Shown in pieces: positions 44,409-55,965 of a stretch of DNA of 64,000 nucleotides (the first letter of the stretch is position 1; each line of letters begins with the position of its first letter). The notes under the pieces were generated by a model that was not told the DNA's origin, did not search any database, and was given only the letters and a program-made list of their open reading frames with translations. Origin of the DNA: Bactericera cockerelli (lineage: Eukaryota; Arthropoda; Insecta; Hemiptera; Triozidae); contig CM044956.1 of the NCBI GenBank assembly GCA_024516035.1, positions 29,124,410 to 29,188,409 of the forward strand, read 5' to 3'. A program made the position numbers and the translations under genes.

Positions 44409-44662
44409 GAACTTGGAGAGTATGATACCGTACATGAGGAACTCGAGACACAAAGAATTCTACTCAAAGTTATTTTCTGAATAAACTGTAAGTTACTTGG
44501 CACATTGTTTAACAACATAGGTTTTTTTTTGTAAACCAAATGGAAGTACCACCTATGTGAAAGAAAGACCAAACATTTGGGTGCTGCATTAATGGTATTA
44601 CTAAAAGTACCCTACTGAAAAGTGCCCAAAAACACATAGGTGGTTCTGCTAGACAACTATTC

Positions 44663-45031
44663 AAATAATATAGAAAGTGCTTCACAGTCCAAACAATAAC
44701 TTCTCAACCACTTCAACTTTAGGGGATATTCTCCTCTTGTAATTTTTGACTCTACGTTTGTGCTGCAAGCTTAAATCTACAAGAAGGGTGGGAAGATAGA
44801 GAGAGAAAGAGAGGGAGAAAGAGTGAGAGAGGTTCGAAATTGAAAGTCCAGCGAAAAAATCATAATAATATTGTTATGAATATTGTAATGTAATAATATT
44901 TTGTTTGTTTTACATTTCGAGTGCTTCAATTATTATTTTTACATCTGATACAAAAATATTTGGTGTGTGTTTTTTTTCAGTGAAATTCCGTACGAGTTGT
45001 AATACTTATGTATGTTGTGGTATAATTTTAC
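44663..45031. other. Non-coding spacer
   Basis: AT-rich with a GA-rich patch at 44795-44830. No gene. Confidence 0.5.
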
Positions 45032-45683
45032 TACAGGGTTTCCCTAAGAACATACCAAACTTTTGAACTACGTATATAGGTATAACTATGTATAATTTAT
45101 ATACATAATTATGTACTAAAACTAAGATAAAGGTCACTTTGCTCTATAAACATGGGTGGAGAAATGGACCTACTCTTACCTCAAAATTGAATTATTGACA
45201 GAATGACTTTTTTGCATGGGGTCTCCCATCATTATGATGCTTTACTGGTGCATGGTAATACCCTTATCAGGGTAATTGTACCGGGTCAAAGATTTCATTC
45301 TCAGTGTTTAAGGTAAAGTCTAAAGTTTGATTTTATATTCCATACTCAGACTCTACATTTCATTTTTACCGGGTGATTCCGTTGTTGTAGTCAAAAATTA
45401 CTGTCACCTTTTTCGTAGCAAAAATGATTTTAAACATTGTGACCCACTTTAAATTATCAGAAAACTGTGCCCCTAATATAAAAAAAACGGTGTCAAATTG
45501 ATATAACAACAACAAGACTGCATATCAAAAAAAATCGATTTTTGGTACAACTTCAAGTGGTTCTAGATTCTTTAGGGTCTTTTTCCGCACCCATGTTATA
45601 AAGCAAACTTATCTTTATTTTAGCTCAAGTAGGTGTGGTATACCTGGTTGAGAAGTTCGATATGATTTCAGGGACACCCTGTA
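45032..45683. mobile_element. Possible short-TIR element with TACAGGG ends
   Basis: TACAGGGTTTCCCT at the left and the inverted TACAGGGTGTCCCT at the right delimit 652 bp. TA is at both junctions. The TIRs are only about 14 bp and no transposase is present, so the pairing could be accidental. Confidence 0.4.
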
Positions 45684-45847
45684 TAGTAAATATATAATAT
45701 TACTGTATTTTGTTCGAGTGCTTTTCTCAGTAATACAATTCATTCTACTCATATTGGTATGAGCTTTAGCAAGTATTTCTAGAAGGGACTTCTAGAAAAT
45801 CCGATTTTTTTACCTTCTAAAATTAATAATTTTTCACCTATGTAGTA

Positions 45848-46091
45848 CTAGCGGGCTGTCGCCGCTTTGCTGGCCGAGGCATGGCCGTTAAAAGCAAAAA
45901 ATCCTTTTTCGCCAATGGCAGGTGTTGTAGTGGGAATTTCGAAAAATCCCGTCTTATTGCACATCTAGACTATAAGACAAAGCTACCTACCAAATTTCAG
46001 CTTCCTAGGACTTACGGTTTGGGCTGTAGAGCGATGATCAGTCAGTGAGTGGTCAGTCAGTCAGTGACTTTGACATTTATATATAGAGATG
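45848..46091 (+). repeat. Dispersed repeat with TTTATATATAGAGAT tail
   Basis: Starts AGCGGGCTGTCGCCGCTTTG, contains CAAATTTCAGCTTCCTAGG and a (GTCAGTCA)n run, and ends ACATTTATATATAGAGAT. The tail is shared with 52624-52880. Probably the 3' part of a non-LTR or Helitron-like family; class not resolved. Confidence 0.55.
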
Positions 46092-47830
46092 AAGTTAATC
46101 TGTGTAGGTGCAATACTGTATGTATGAGTGAGTCCATGCAGATTTCCATTTTTCTAATCAGTAGGAACACGAACTCACACATTTGATTTTTCCAACCGTC
46201 AACTGCACAAAAGACAAATAAAATTTAGTTTCAAACTTTGAAAAGAGAAAGACGACTTCTAAATTATTATTAGTATTTTATGTACGTTTTTTTTTTTTTT
46301 TTGATAGGTTTACACTAAAATAAATGTCAAAAATATGTACAAGTGTACCTGCATACTTAAAATAACCAACAAAAGAACTCTGGCTGTGCTCATCAATATC
46401 TTAAAGGTGAGAGAATCACAGCCAAAGAAACCCAACATGTTGATTGTGCTATACCCTCTCTCCCTAAATACACTCCCCTTCCCAAGCACATAACTTCACA
46501 GATATCATATTTTATTTTGGTCTCATTTCTTTATATGCTCTCTTTCTTTCTCGCGCGTTTTTTGAAAGAAGAATAATTATGAAAATTATTTAAAATATAA
46601 TATAAAAAATCAAAAGGAAAAAGAAGGCAGGATAGAGAATAAAGAGGGGGGGGGGGGGTGAAGGGCAGGAAAAGTTTTGAGAAGAAATAATGATGCCACC
46701 CCCCTAACCCACGGCCTGGTGATATAAATAATAATAATGTGCAATGAGGACTACTCCAGGGCCGGGAGATGAACCCTGGAAATTGCTTTTCTCAGAGAGC
46801 AATCTGTCTACAGTGTGGAGAAGTTGTGGAGCCTTCCACTAGTTAGGGCTGAGTTATGAAACAGGATTAAATTTAGGATGAATGTCCCTCATATCAAGTA
46901 ACAGGTTGAATGGAAACTTGAGCTTATCTTAGTATTTAATCCTGATTTACAATTCAGCCCTTATAGAAATTCCGGCAAACAAGGCACTACTAAGGTTTAA
47001 GAATTTCCTTAAAACGAAGTCCAACTTGTACAATATAAAATTTATGGTCTAGTAATGGTGAAGCAAGCACTATCAGTCATTATCAAGTGGTATGGATCAA
47101 AGTTATACCTATTTAATGTGCTGTAATGTACATACTTATATTTACCTATGTAGTCGCAATTTTCATCTCGCAACTTAAACTGTTTTTGCTCCAATTTACT
47201 AAAATGGCGACGAGAATGGGATTGGATAAATGAAAAAAACTTTCGGAAACCCTTTTAATGGTGACGGGTGGGTATCAGTGCTCTTGAGAACAGTCAAGGA
47301 AACAGTCACCAGTAAGCTATGAATGGAACCTGTGTGAATTCGAGCCTTAAACAAAGAGGGTATTGATAATGAGGTGAGAGGGTGAGCAGAGGTGTATAAT
47401 ATTGAAATGATATTGTCATTATAATAAATTGGGGGGAGACGGAAAGAGAGAGAATTCGTATTAAAAGAGATGCAACAAGAGGAAAAGAGATGATGAGAGA
47501 AAATGGGAGGGAGAGAGAGAAGGATGGTCGACACCTCTCTACTATTCACAAATCCGTGAATAGTTCTTATTGAACTAATCAGATGTACCACATCCATACA
47601 GGAGAAGGAGGAGGAGAAGGAGTAGAAGAAGGAGGAGGAGGCATCATCTCAACATCTCGCGTGATAATGATCTCATTCTGCATTTCTTTCCTTTTTCTCT
47701 CCTCTCCTCTTTCTCTCTCTCTGTCTTTCGGTACCTCTCATTCTCACCTAAACTTAAAACTTTAATGACATTCTAACAGTTTGAGGTGTGTTTGTACTTG
47801 AAAAAGAGATAGAAACGTTGAATCTTTTCT
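46092..47830. other. Non-coding spacer
   Basis: Contains a T-run (46288), a 9-10 nt G-run (46648), the tRNA-like fragment at 46755-46813 and purine-rich stretches (47430-47520). A minus-strand frame (47199-47597) is antisense to these purine tracts and unconvincing. Confidence 0.45.
46755..46813 (-). repeat. tRNA-like SINE fragment
   Basis: On the minus strand AGGGTTCATCTCCCGGCCCT is B-box/T-arm-like, preceded by AGATTGCTCTCTGAGAAAAGC. There is no complete cloverleaf. Confidence 0.35.
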
Positions 47831-47835
47831 CTTTT

Positions 47836-48312
47836 CCATTCTCAATCTATCTCTCGGTTGAATCTTTTCTCTTCCTTCTCATTCTATCCTCAGTTAAAGC
47901 TTTCTCTTCCTTCTCATTCTATCTCTCAGTTGAATCTTTGCTCTTCCTTCTCATTCTATCCTCAGTTGAAGCTTTTCTCTTCCTTCTCATTCTATCCCTC
48001 AGTTGAAGCTTTTCTCTTCCTTCTCATTCTATCCCTCCTCATTGAACTCTTTTCTCTTCCTTCTCATTTTATCCCTCAGTTGAATCTTTTCTCTTCCTTC
48101 TCATTCTATCCCTCAGTTGAGGCTTTTCTCTTCCTTCTCATTCTATCTCTCAGTTGAAGCTTTTCTCTTCCTTCTCATTCTATCCCTCAGTTGAAGCTTT
48201 TCTCTTCCTTCTCATTCTATCCCTCAGTTGAAGCTTTTCTCTTCCTTCTCATTCTATCCCTCAGTTTAATCTTTTCTCTTCCTTCTCATTCTATCTCTCA
48301 GCTGAAGCTTTT
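47836..48312. repeat. 37 bp pyrimidine-rich minisatellite
   Basis: About 13 copies of a 37 bp unit (GTTGAAGCTTTTCTCTTCCT TCTCATTCTATCCCTCA) with some length variants. Open frames of 72-99 residues with a repeated SSFSFYP peptide are artefacts of the array. Confidence 0.9.
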
Positions 48313-50727
48313 CTATTTCTCTTCTGTGTGAGGATCCCAGATTTTTTGCATTGTTTGTGAATTGCAAGGTTTTCTGATTCTCCTCATTATCTGTCCTGTT
48401 CCCACTAATCCTATCTTCTTCTCGCAAGTCTCTAATCTAATTTCCTGACAATTATCCTTATTGTCTAGTTTTACTACATTATTGCAATCATTAATCATTG
48501 CAGATTCGTACGTAAGTAACCACATTTGAAAATTAAAAATCCCCAAAAGAACAATTTCATAGGCCAAGTTTAACGATTCCTATCCAAAAACTTGCATTCA
48601 ATCACACCTACACACATAACAAATGTCCACATTTTTACTTGCACCAAAAACTAGGATCCACATTGACACTTGCACCGAGTGAAGCACCTCTGAGGATTAG
48701 CCAGAACAAATCTGAACATTTCTCAATGAACTTTTCCTTTGCTGCGAAATCTAAGTAAAAGAAGAGAAAAAAACTTTCCTTTAGAAAGTCAGGACACGTA
48801 GCCAGCTAATCTGCCGCTAACGAGTAGCTCACCCTCTCCCTCCCTCCCTAACTCCATCACCCCCTCACAATCTCACTCCACTTCCGTCTCACACACTCCT
48901 TCTTGTTCTCCGTAGCTCCAGAGCCTTTTCTTACCTTTATTATCTTCCTCCATTCTTCTCATCCATCATTCTTACTTTTTATTCTTCCTTTTCTTAATTA
49001 TACCCGTCCAATTCCAATGTGACCCTGTTCCACCTACCTCTGTTAAACTTGTAACTCTTCCACTTGTCACTGTTTCAACTGACTGCAACCCAACTGTCTC
49101 AGTTGATCTAAGCCTGACTCCATTCCAACTGCATGTAAACCACCTGATCTAGTTCCATCCAGTTCCACTTTTATCTGTTCCAGCTGATTCTGTTGTATCT
49201 ATGTATAATTTGATCCTGTTCGATCTGTTTATAACCGGCCTGACCCAGTTCCATCCAACCCTGTTGCACCTAACTTTGTTCCACTTGTATCTGTTTCAGC
49301 TAACCTAGTTGCACGTATCTCTGTTCACCTGTATCTGTTTCAGCTAGTCCTGTTGCATCTATGTCTGTTCCATTTGAACCTGTTGAGTGTTGACTCGTTA
49401 TGTTTTTTTGTTCTCTATTTATAACTTTCTACTAATGACTAATGATTACTGTTCTGTTTTTCATACCCTTCAACCTTTTATGTCTTATCGTCTCAATACA
49501 TTTGTCGCAATCCTATTTGCTCTTCATATTGGGTGTTACATTTTCCTTTTGATCTATTATTATTTCATTGACAACGGTTTGGACACATTTTAGTCACATT
49601 TGATTCATCTGTCATATTAGACAGTCTGTGCAGATTTGTGATACGTTACGCTAATTAAATTGAATTGAACTTTTTGACCGTATCTGACGAAAACTCGTTT
49701 CTGCACATGGGCACATTTTCTTGATTGAACTATTATATTATTATTATTATCACATGTTTTTTCATGAAATCAATCAAAAATCTCGATCAATATCTTATAG
49801 CGTTGTATATGGCCAAGCAACAGTATACGATACGGACGATTGGAAAACTAAAATAATACTGCTTTAATAGCTAACTAAAATAATACTGCTTTAATCATAG
49901 CTATTTAATCATAGTCCCTTATAAATTTAAAAAATAATCCCGAGTCTTCAGATTTGAATATGGGCCCCGATGCATAATCTACATTCTACACGTCTCGTCT
50001 GAGAGTTCTCAGTAGGTAATACAAGGCCGAGTGTGGTTGTCGTGTTAGTCAGAGTCAGATAGTTCAGATACCTCTGAGCGAGACACAAGCACAAGCCTCG
50101 GACCCTCATATCCATCTTGGAGAATGTTGCTTTGCAGACTTAATTAAATTTTAGTGCTGATCCATCTCTCTCTCACTCTTTATCTATCTCTCGTACTATG
50201 GCCTCACATTCCTGCTGCAGTCTTTGTAATATAGCACAGTGTAATGACATTCTCATGACGTGCATTACTTGCATACCACCTGCATGATTGAATAATAACA
50301 AAAACAACCCTCCCCTTTACCACCCAACCGGTACAAAGGCCTTTGCATTGGGCGTGCATTGGATTTCTAAATTCAGCCGTCCAGGGACAGTCGCAGGATT
50401 CAAAGAAATGGGATTTTCTCCAAATTAGAGGCATTAAAGCCTTTAAGAGGAAATTTTCCATATATATTATTAATTTCACCACATCTTGAAAGATGTATTT
50501 TTCTTGCAAATTAAGATTTTCTGATAAAAGTAAGAGTTTTTTGGTCCCTGATCAAATCATCTGATCACTAAAATGTAGTATTTCTTACATTTCACAAAAT
50601 GATGTTCAATCTGGAATCGGTCGTGAGGTGTTCAGTGTACCTAAAGTACCTTAAATAATAGGAATTGTCAACAAAAAAATCAGCTATAACATTTTCTCCA
50701 ATGTTTTTGTTGCTTTATATAGTTTTA
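48313..50727. other. Non-coding, partly degenerate repeat
   Basis: From about 49015 to 49400 the sequence is a degenerate series of CTGTTCCACCTGTATCTGTT-like units. The rest is AT/CT-rich with no gene supported. Confidence 0.45.
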
Positions 50728-50905
50728 CTAGCCGTTTGCACTTTGAACTTTTTATAATTTTTCTGGACAAAGCGATAATGGTTTTGGGTGGGTCCATTCT
50801 GAGACATTTTTCGCTATCTCTTACCGTTTTGGCTAAACAACTCCGGACAAACAAACATAGGTAGGTAGGTAGTCCTTTTTTCTGTTTTATATAGTTTTAT
50901 AGTAA
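50728..50905 (+). repeat. Dispersed repeat, internally deleted copy
   Basis: ACTAGCCGTTTGC head joined directly to CACTTTGAACTTTTTATAAT, then GGTTTTGGGTGGGTCCATTC and GGTAGGTAGGTAG tail. It matches 52624-52880 but lacks about 80 bp after the head. Confidence 0.65.
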
Positions 50906-52623
50906 TGGTGATCAAAGTACAAAGTAACATTTAACAGACTTACAAAGGAAGTTTCATTAGCATTGCTAAACATGTTCCTAGAGTGAATAGGCAATCACAG
51001 TTGAGTTACTGAATAGGAAACACGAGGAGTTATCACTGTAAGTCAGGGCCTGGTGAAGGATACAGGTACATGTTTGTATCCTTCACCTGGTATAGTGCCT
51101 GTTCAAACTTCCACACACTAATCTAATAGATTACCAAAACAGGGGCGAGGGTGCAGAGGGTATCGTATTCCTGGATAACAGAAGCTTTAATGTGATTAAC
51201 GCTACATGGAGCCAGGGTGATGTGAGTACTGTATGGGCAGGATACAATATTTAATATTAATTTAGCCTGTGTCCGCGGGTTAGAATAACAAAATGGCAGG
51301 TCGGTACATGGGTAATTCAATTGGAATGATGGTAATCATATTAATAGCGATACAATCTAATTGTCGAGTGTATAAACAGCAGGGATAGATATGAGCCACG
51401 CATGCATGGGCGATGCAACTTCCATTCCCTTGCGTTGCAGACTGGAGGTGGGGTTTTTTTGAAAGCCAAAGTACCTACACAACGAATTACCCGAGTCTGT
51501 AGCTTGATATAAAGACTCAACAATGCCTTGTGTTATGGCAATGTGTTTCAAATTTAGCAGGCATCACTGCACTGCTGATAAAAGAGCCGCCCATTCTAGT
51601 TCACTGTCTGGACGTACCTCTCCTCAGCCGACCTGCTAGGGTACAGACGCTGAGCAGAGGCTTTCCATTCACTTGCCTGGCTTACAATAGAATGGGAACG
51701 ACTCGTAGTCCTTGTATTGTATTGGTACCAAGCGTTGGTAGTCAATGTGGTTACGGCACTAGACTTGAAATGTGAACAATGTAGCGCTTGGATTCGTGAT
51801 CTGCAGATCGGATCCCGCCCAATGCTTGAATTTTTCCTCGTTATTTGATTTGTGAGTTTAGTGGCCACATAATAATAAGTCTTCGAGGGTTAGTTGGTAG
51901 AAAATGCTTTGAATATTAACCTGGCCTGGTGATAACCTTCCTCTAAAGAGTAGTATTTTAATTATTATGGTTGTTGTATTTAAACTGTTGGGTTGACATT
52001 GATTTCACACACGTATTAACTGCCGAACATTGGTGCTATCTCCTGCCCAAGAAGATAATATTGATGTTATATTCAGCTCATTGATGTTAGGTTTCCCTAC
52101 GCTACATTGATTACCAGACTAGCGCGTTAACCACTTGATGTAGAGTTAAGGTTTCTTTTCTGATTCGGAATAATATAACGTCAGCTTGGAGATCACATAT
52201 TTCTGAATTTCCATTTGGTATTTCGACTCTTGTTGATCAATGACAGTTAGTAAAAAGTGCGTACTCCCGCAAGTCCCGCACGCATATTTTACTTACTTTA
52301 TGAATAAGAAAATTAACTGTTATAACCCCCTTCCCTTGGTATCTTCTCTAACCATTGCATCGGAATTGTTTTGAAGATTGATAAAAAAAAACATAATATG
52401 TAGACAAGAATGTACTAGTTCAGTGTCGAATTGGTTCAGAGGGAGATAGGCTAGAAATTTCTAGGATTTTATGTAGTACAGTGGAATGGGGGAAATAAGT
52501 TTTTGCGGTAATTTTGGGGCTTTTTTAAAACTAATTTACCTATGTTGTGCCCTATAGCAAAAAAGAGTTCGCGGGTTGTACAACCCTGATCTAGAATGTA
52601 GGGAAAACGGTATTATATACCAT
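50906..52623. other. Non-coding spacer
   Basis: Contains the small hairpin at 51049-51090. Overlapping short frames at 51341-51868 have no recognisable domains. No gene supported. Confidence 0.45.
51049..51090. repeat. Small perfect hairpin
   Basis: CCTGGTGAAGGATACA and TGTATCCTTCACCTGG are inverted copies around a loop of about 10 nt. Confidence 0.5.
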
Positions 52624-52880
52624 ACTAGCCGTTTGCCCGTGCTTTGCAATGGGACTAAATTTCAAATTTACTAAGGCATGGCCGTACTGCTGGACAGCAA
52701 TGCCTTTTTGAACTTTTTATAATTTTTCTGGACAAAACGATAATGGTTTTGGGGGGGTCAATTCTGAGACATTTTTCGCTATCTCTTACCGTTTTGGCTA
52801 AACAACTCCGGACAAACAAACAAACAAACATAGGTAGGTAGGTAGGTAGGTAGGTAGGTAGTCCTTTTTTCTGTTTTATA
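52624..52880 (+). repeat. Dispersed repeat, fuller copy
   Basis: ACTAGCCGTTTGCCCGTGCT head, then AGGCATGGCCGTACTGC, TCTGAGACATTTTTCGC, a (CAAA)n/(GGTA)n microsatellite and tail TTTTATATATAGAGATAAAA. Related copies at 50728-50905 (+), 55700-55965 (-) and, by the tail, 45848-46091. Confidence 0.65.
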
Positions 52881-52888
52881 TATAGAGA

Positions 52889-53035
52889 TAAAACAAATTT
52901 GAAGATTCGGTTGAGAACTTTTGTAAAGTGATTAGGTAAAAAACTCTGATTCTAGCGATAATAAAAGTTGAAATTTTCAATTACTATTCACGAGGAAGTA
53001 TTGTGTCCATAATTGGCCGTGTATATTTTTGTTTC
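52889..53035 (-). repeat. Dispersed repeat copy (CTTCCTCGTGA family)
   Basis: Contains AACAAATTTGAAGATTCGG and CACGAGGAAGTATTGTGTCC in the order seen at 56757-56895, and inverted relative to 25164-25315. It abuts the preceding repeat, suggesting the two modules may belong to one larger element. Confidence 0.6.
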
Positions 53036-54914
53036 CTGAGCTCTGCTAGTAACAAAGCCCTCTTCCCTAAATGAATATTGAACAGATACATACCTAGATA
53101 TTATAACTCTTTATTTAAATGTGGTTTGGAGTGTGTTTAATTAATTGTATGCAATGTCGAGCAAGGATCTCAATTAAATATAACATTAGAGCAGGGCTTG
53201 AGTAAGGAGAAGGGGGGGGGGGGGGGGGGACGTTTAGCTTGACTCAATTAAAACATATTTCGTACTACCGCTGATGATGCTGACTCTGCTATATTTTGCT
53301 GCTTCGCTGATTGGGAGTAATGATACACATCTCTTTATTTTTATGTGCAGTACTAGATATAATCAATAATCATACAAATCATGCGAATATTTATTGTCTT
53401 CGCTAATCAGGTATGTAGTAACATATCTCAAACAAACTTGGACTGACAATTATTTTTACATCATTTAGCAAGTACAATAGTTAGACCAATATTTATGCAA
53501 GTCGGCTGACTTTTGAACATCTTATAAGATAAGTTCCAACGGATTTTGAACTTTCAAGTGTCTAGAAATAAAATTATTCATATAATTTCATTTGAGAAAT
53601 TTCAGATCATTTTATGTCGGACAACAGGAGAACAATTTCAAGACAAGAGGAAACTTTAGTGGTTTTAAATAAAGAAATAAATCAAGCTTAAAATACAATT
53701 AAAAGGATCTTTTCCTACTTGTTTTGGTTTTAAGGGTGAGGAGGACACTAAGCAGAAATGACCCTAGTCACCCTAACCCTAGCAGTCAGTGGAAGATACA
53801 AAGTGTCCGAAAACGTAAATTAATGAATAATTTAGAAACACTTACAATGCGAGTACAGGGTCTAGCAAAGTGAGAAATTATAATATAATAATTCCAGTTT
53901 TTCCAATTTTTTTATGGAAGGGAAATTAAATTGCGGCAGAGAAATGAGATCATCGCTCTCTCTCTCTTGATCACATCTTCTCAACTTGAAATTTTAAACC
54001 TACAAATAAAGTGGGAGAACAAAATGGTATCAACACCCTTTCTTGCGATGAAGGACCTCAGCAGCTTGATCGATAAGGCGGCGGACTGTAAACTTGGAAA
54101 GGATAAAATAATTTGAAGTCCTTCGCTCAAAAAACGAGCTATCTTAATCAAAATTATTGTGGAATCGTTGTCACGTGGTCAAGCTAGGTATATGCTGTCA
54201 TATGGCCCGTTTTTGTACACTTATAAATTATCGGAGAGCCAGCGGCTCTTCACAATGAAGCAGCATATTTTTGTGACCCCGAAACCGTCGAAAATGAGAT
54301 TTCGAAATTTTTTTGGAGATAGCTCGTTTTTTCAGAAGGCCCTCAATTGTGATATAATAAGTTTCATCGAAATGATCAAAGAGTAAGTATTTTTAACTTT
54401 GACTTTGTAAAATTTCAAGTAATAAATAGAAAAATGACAAGCTGAGCACAGAAATGTTACTTTACATTTACCCTGAATAGATTTTTTGTAATTTGTATAA
54501 TTAAAAAGCATTAATCTTAAGTGAGACACATCTTTTGTGTTTGGTACGAAGTAAACATATACCTATATATTACTGGGTGGTCACAAACATCTGAAATTTC
54601 ATGTGTTTTTGGACTGGAGTGAAATTTGGAAAATTATCTGAATATATTCACGTGTTGTTTCTCTGGGAGGTGAGCATTTGAGTTCGCTATTATGGAATTT
54701 CATTTAAAACATATTAGTAACAATTATATAGATTCGCAAAATCATCTGTTATACATTTCATTTTACATCATAGAAATCAATTCTATGATATAAAAAATAT
54801 TTTTACTAAAGTGGTAGATTTATTAACAAAATGATATACAATTGTACAAATAGGTAATTAAAACAGTTGAACTTAAAGTATAAGTAACATGTTAACAAGA
54901 TTACAATTACATAC
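53036..54914. other. Non-coding spacer
   Basis: G-run at about 53211-53229, a truncated tRNA-like head at 54053-54100, and a small perfect hairpin TCATAGAA/TTCTATGA (54770-54790). No supported gene. Confidence 0.45.
54053..54100 (+). repeat. tRNA-like SINE head, truncated
   Basis: GACCTCAGCAGCTTGATCGA TAAGGCGGCGG then ACTGTAAACTTGG (Tyr-like GTA loop). It stops before the B box. Same head family as 16411-16486 and the start of the 31.5 kb minisatellite. Confidence 0.5.
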
Positions 54915-55258
54915 GGTGCAAGAAACGCTTCCCAAGGCCTCAACAGCACACCAACCATTACGATAACAACCACTCCACAAAAATCGACATTCCATGACAC
55001 ATTTCAACAGCGCTCAAACTACAATATTACACAACACCTCGACACCACAATCGACGCATCCACATAACAACACACACACTTAATATCCACAATCCACACT
55101 TTACCCCAATCAAAACAACCCTCAGGACAAAAAAACAAAACAAAGCCAACCACATCCACACATGAACAACACTTACCGCCATTCACACACACACAACACA
55201 ACACAGCAAATCCACAAACAACATGTCCACTTACACCACTCACCACCACACACACTCT
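54915..55258. repeat. Strongly strand-asymmetric CA-rich tract
   Basis: The plus strand is built mainly of A and C with G and T rare (for example CCACACACACTCTCGC, CACATAACAACACACACAC). There is no tandem unit. The minus strand is correspondingly G/T-rich. Open frames rich in Cys and Val on the minus strand reflect the composition only. Confidence 0.6.
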
Positions 55259-55699
55259 CGCTGTAAATTACAAAATCCGAGCTAAATTTATAAGCGATAT
55301 TGTGAGAATGTAGCAACTGGCCTATATTTCGAGAACGTTTGTCAGAAATGGCAACAAAGGGCTCAAATAAAAGCATGGGTGTTCTGAAGACATTTACAAT
55401 ATAAAAAATTATGATCTCGCGATTAAATTTTAATTATGCTGAAATCTGTTAAAAAATCGTGTAAATGTTTGAAAAAAAGGTCAAAATTTTCGAACATTTG
55501 GTTAAATACTTAGAACGGTACGTCAAATTGGCTTAAAGAAATTAAATGAAGTACAATTAACAATGGATTGTTTATTAATAAAGAATATAGTCTCCATGAA
55601 AGTTTCAATTCCAGGCAAAGACTGTATAAATACGACCCTTCCTCCAAGAATACTGAGAGTCATAATTCAGCGTTGGAATTTCGACTTTTAAGTTTTCCC

Positions 55700-55965
55700 T
55701 GATCTGTACGGCATTTACTTGGTCTATTCTCATCCCATTTTTGTCGTGTATCCTCTTACCGTTTCGCCTAAAAATTCCCCACACAAGATAAAAAGCCGTC
55801 CATATTACCATCTCATATATAAAAAAAAAGATACTAACCTAACCTACCTACTACCGTACCACCTATGTTTGAGTTTTTTGGTACCGTAGGGATTGTTCCT
55901 GCGTACGGCCATGCTTTAGTAATTAATTTTAGTCCCGTTGCAAAGCCGGGCAAAGGCTAGTTTTG
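55700..55965 (-). repeat. Dispersed repeat copy, inverted
   Basis: On the minus strand it begins ACTAGCCTTTGCCCGGCTTT and contains AAAGCATGGCCGTACGC, GGTAGTAGGTAGG and CGAAACGGTAAGAGGATA. It follows the order of 52624-52880 with divergence. Confidence 0.6.

Larger units (their letters stand above)
38299..44662. repeat. Composite repeat region with inverted ends around the LTR element
   Basis: GAATAGTTGTCTGGAAGAAC at 38299 and the inverted copy GAATAGTTGTCTAGCAGAAC at the right (minus strand, near 44662) match over about 30 bp, continuing into CCA-CTATGTG. ACCACCTATGTG-like motifs recur inside both sides (for example 38474, 44549). A 286-325 bp direct repeat lies on each side of the retrotransposon. 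This may be an older DNA transposon of about 2.4 kb into which the retrotransposon inserted. No transposase or clear target duplication was found. Confidence 0.4.

Noticed and set aside
51741..51825. tRNA-like sequence
   Set aside because: A vague TGGTTACGGCACTAGAC and GATCGGATCCCGCC order, but no convincing A or B box or stems.
54915..55258. Cys/Val-rich minus-strand protein
   Set aside because: Composition simply reflects the G/T-rich strand; no domain and no splice or start context.
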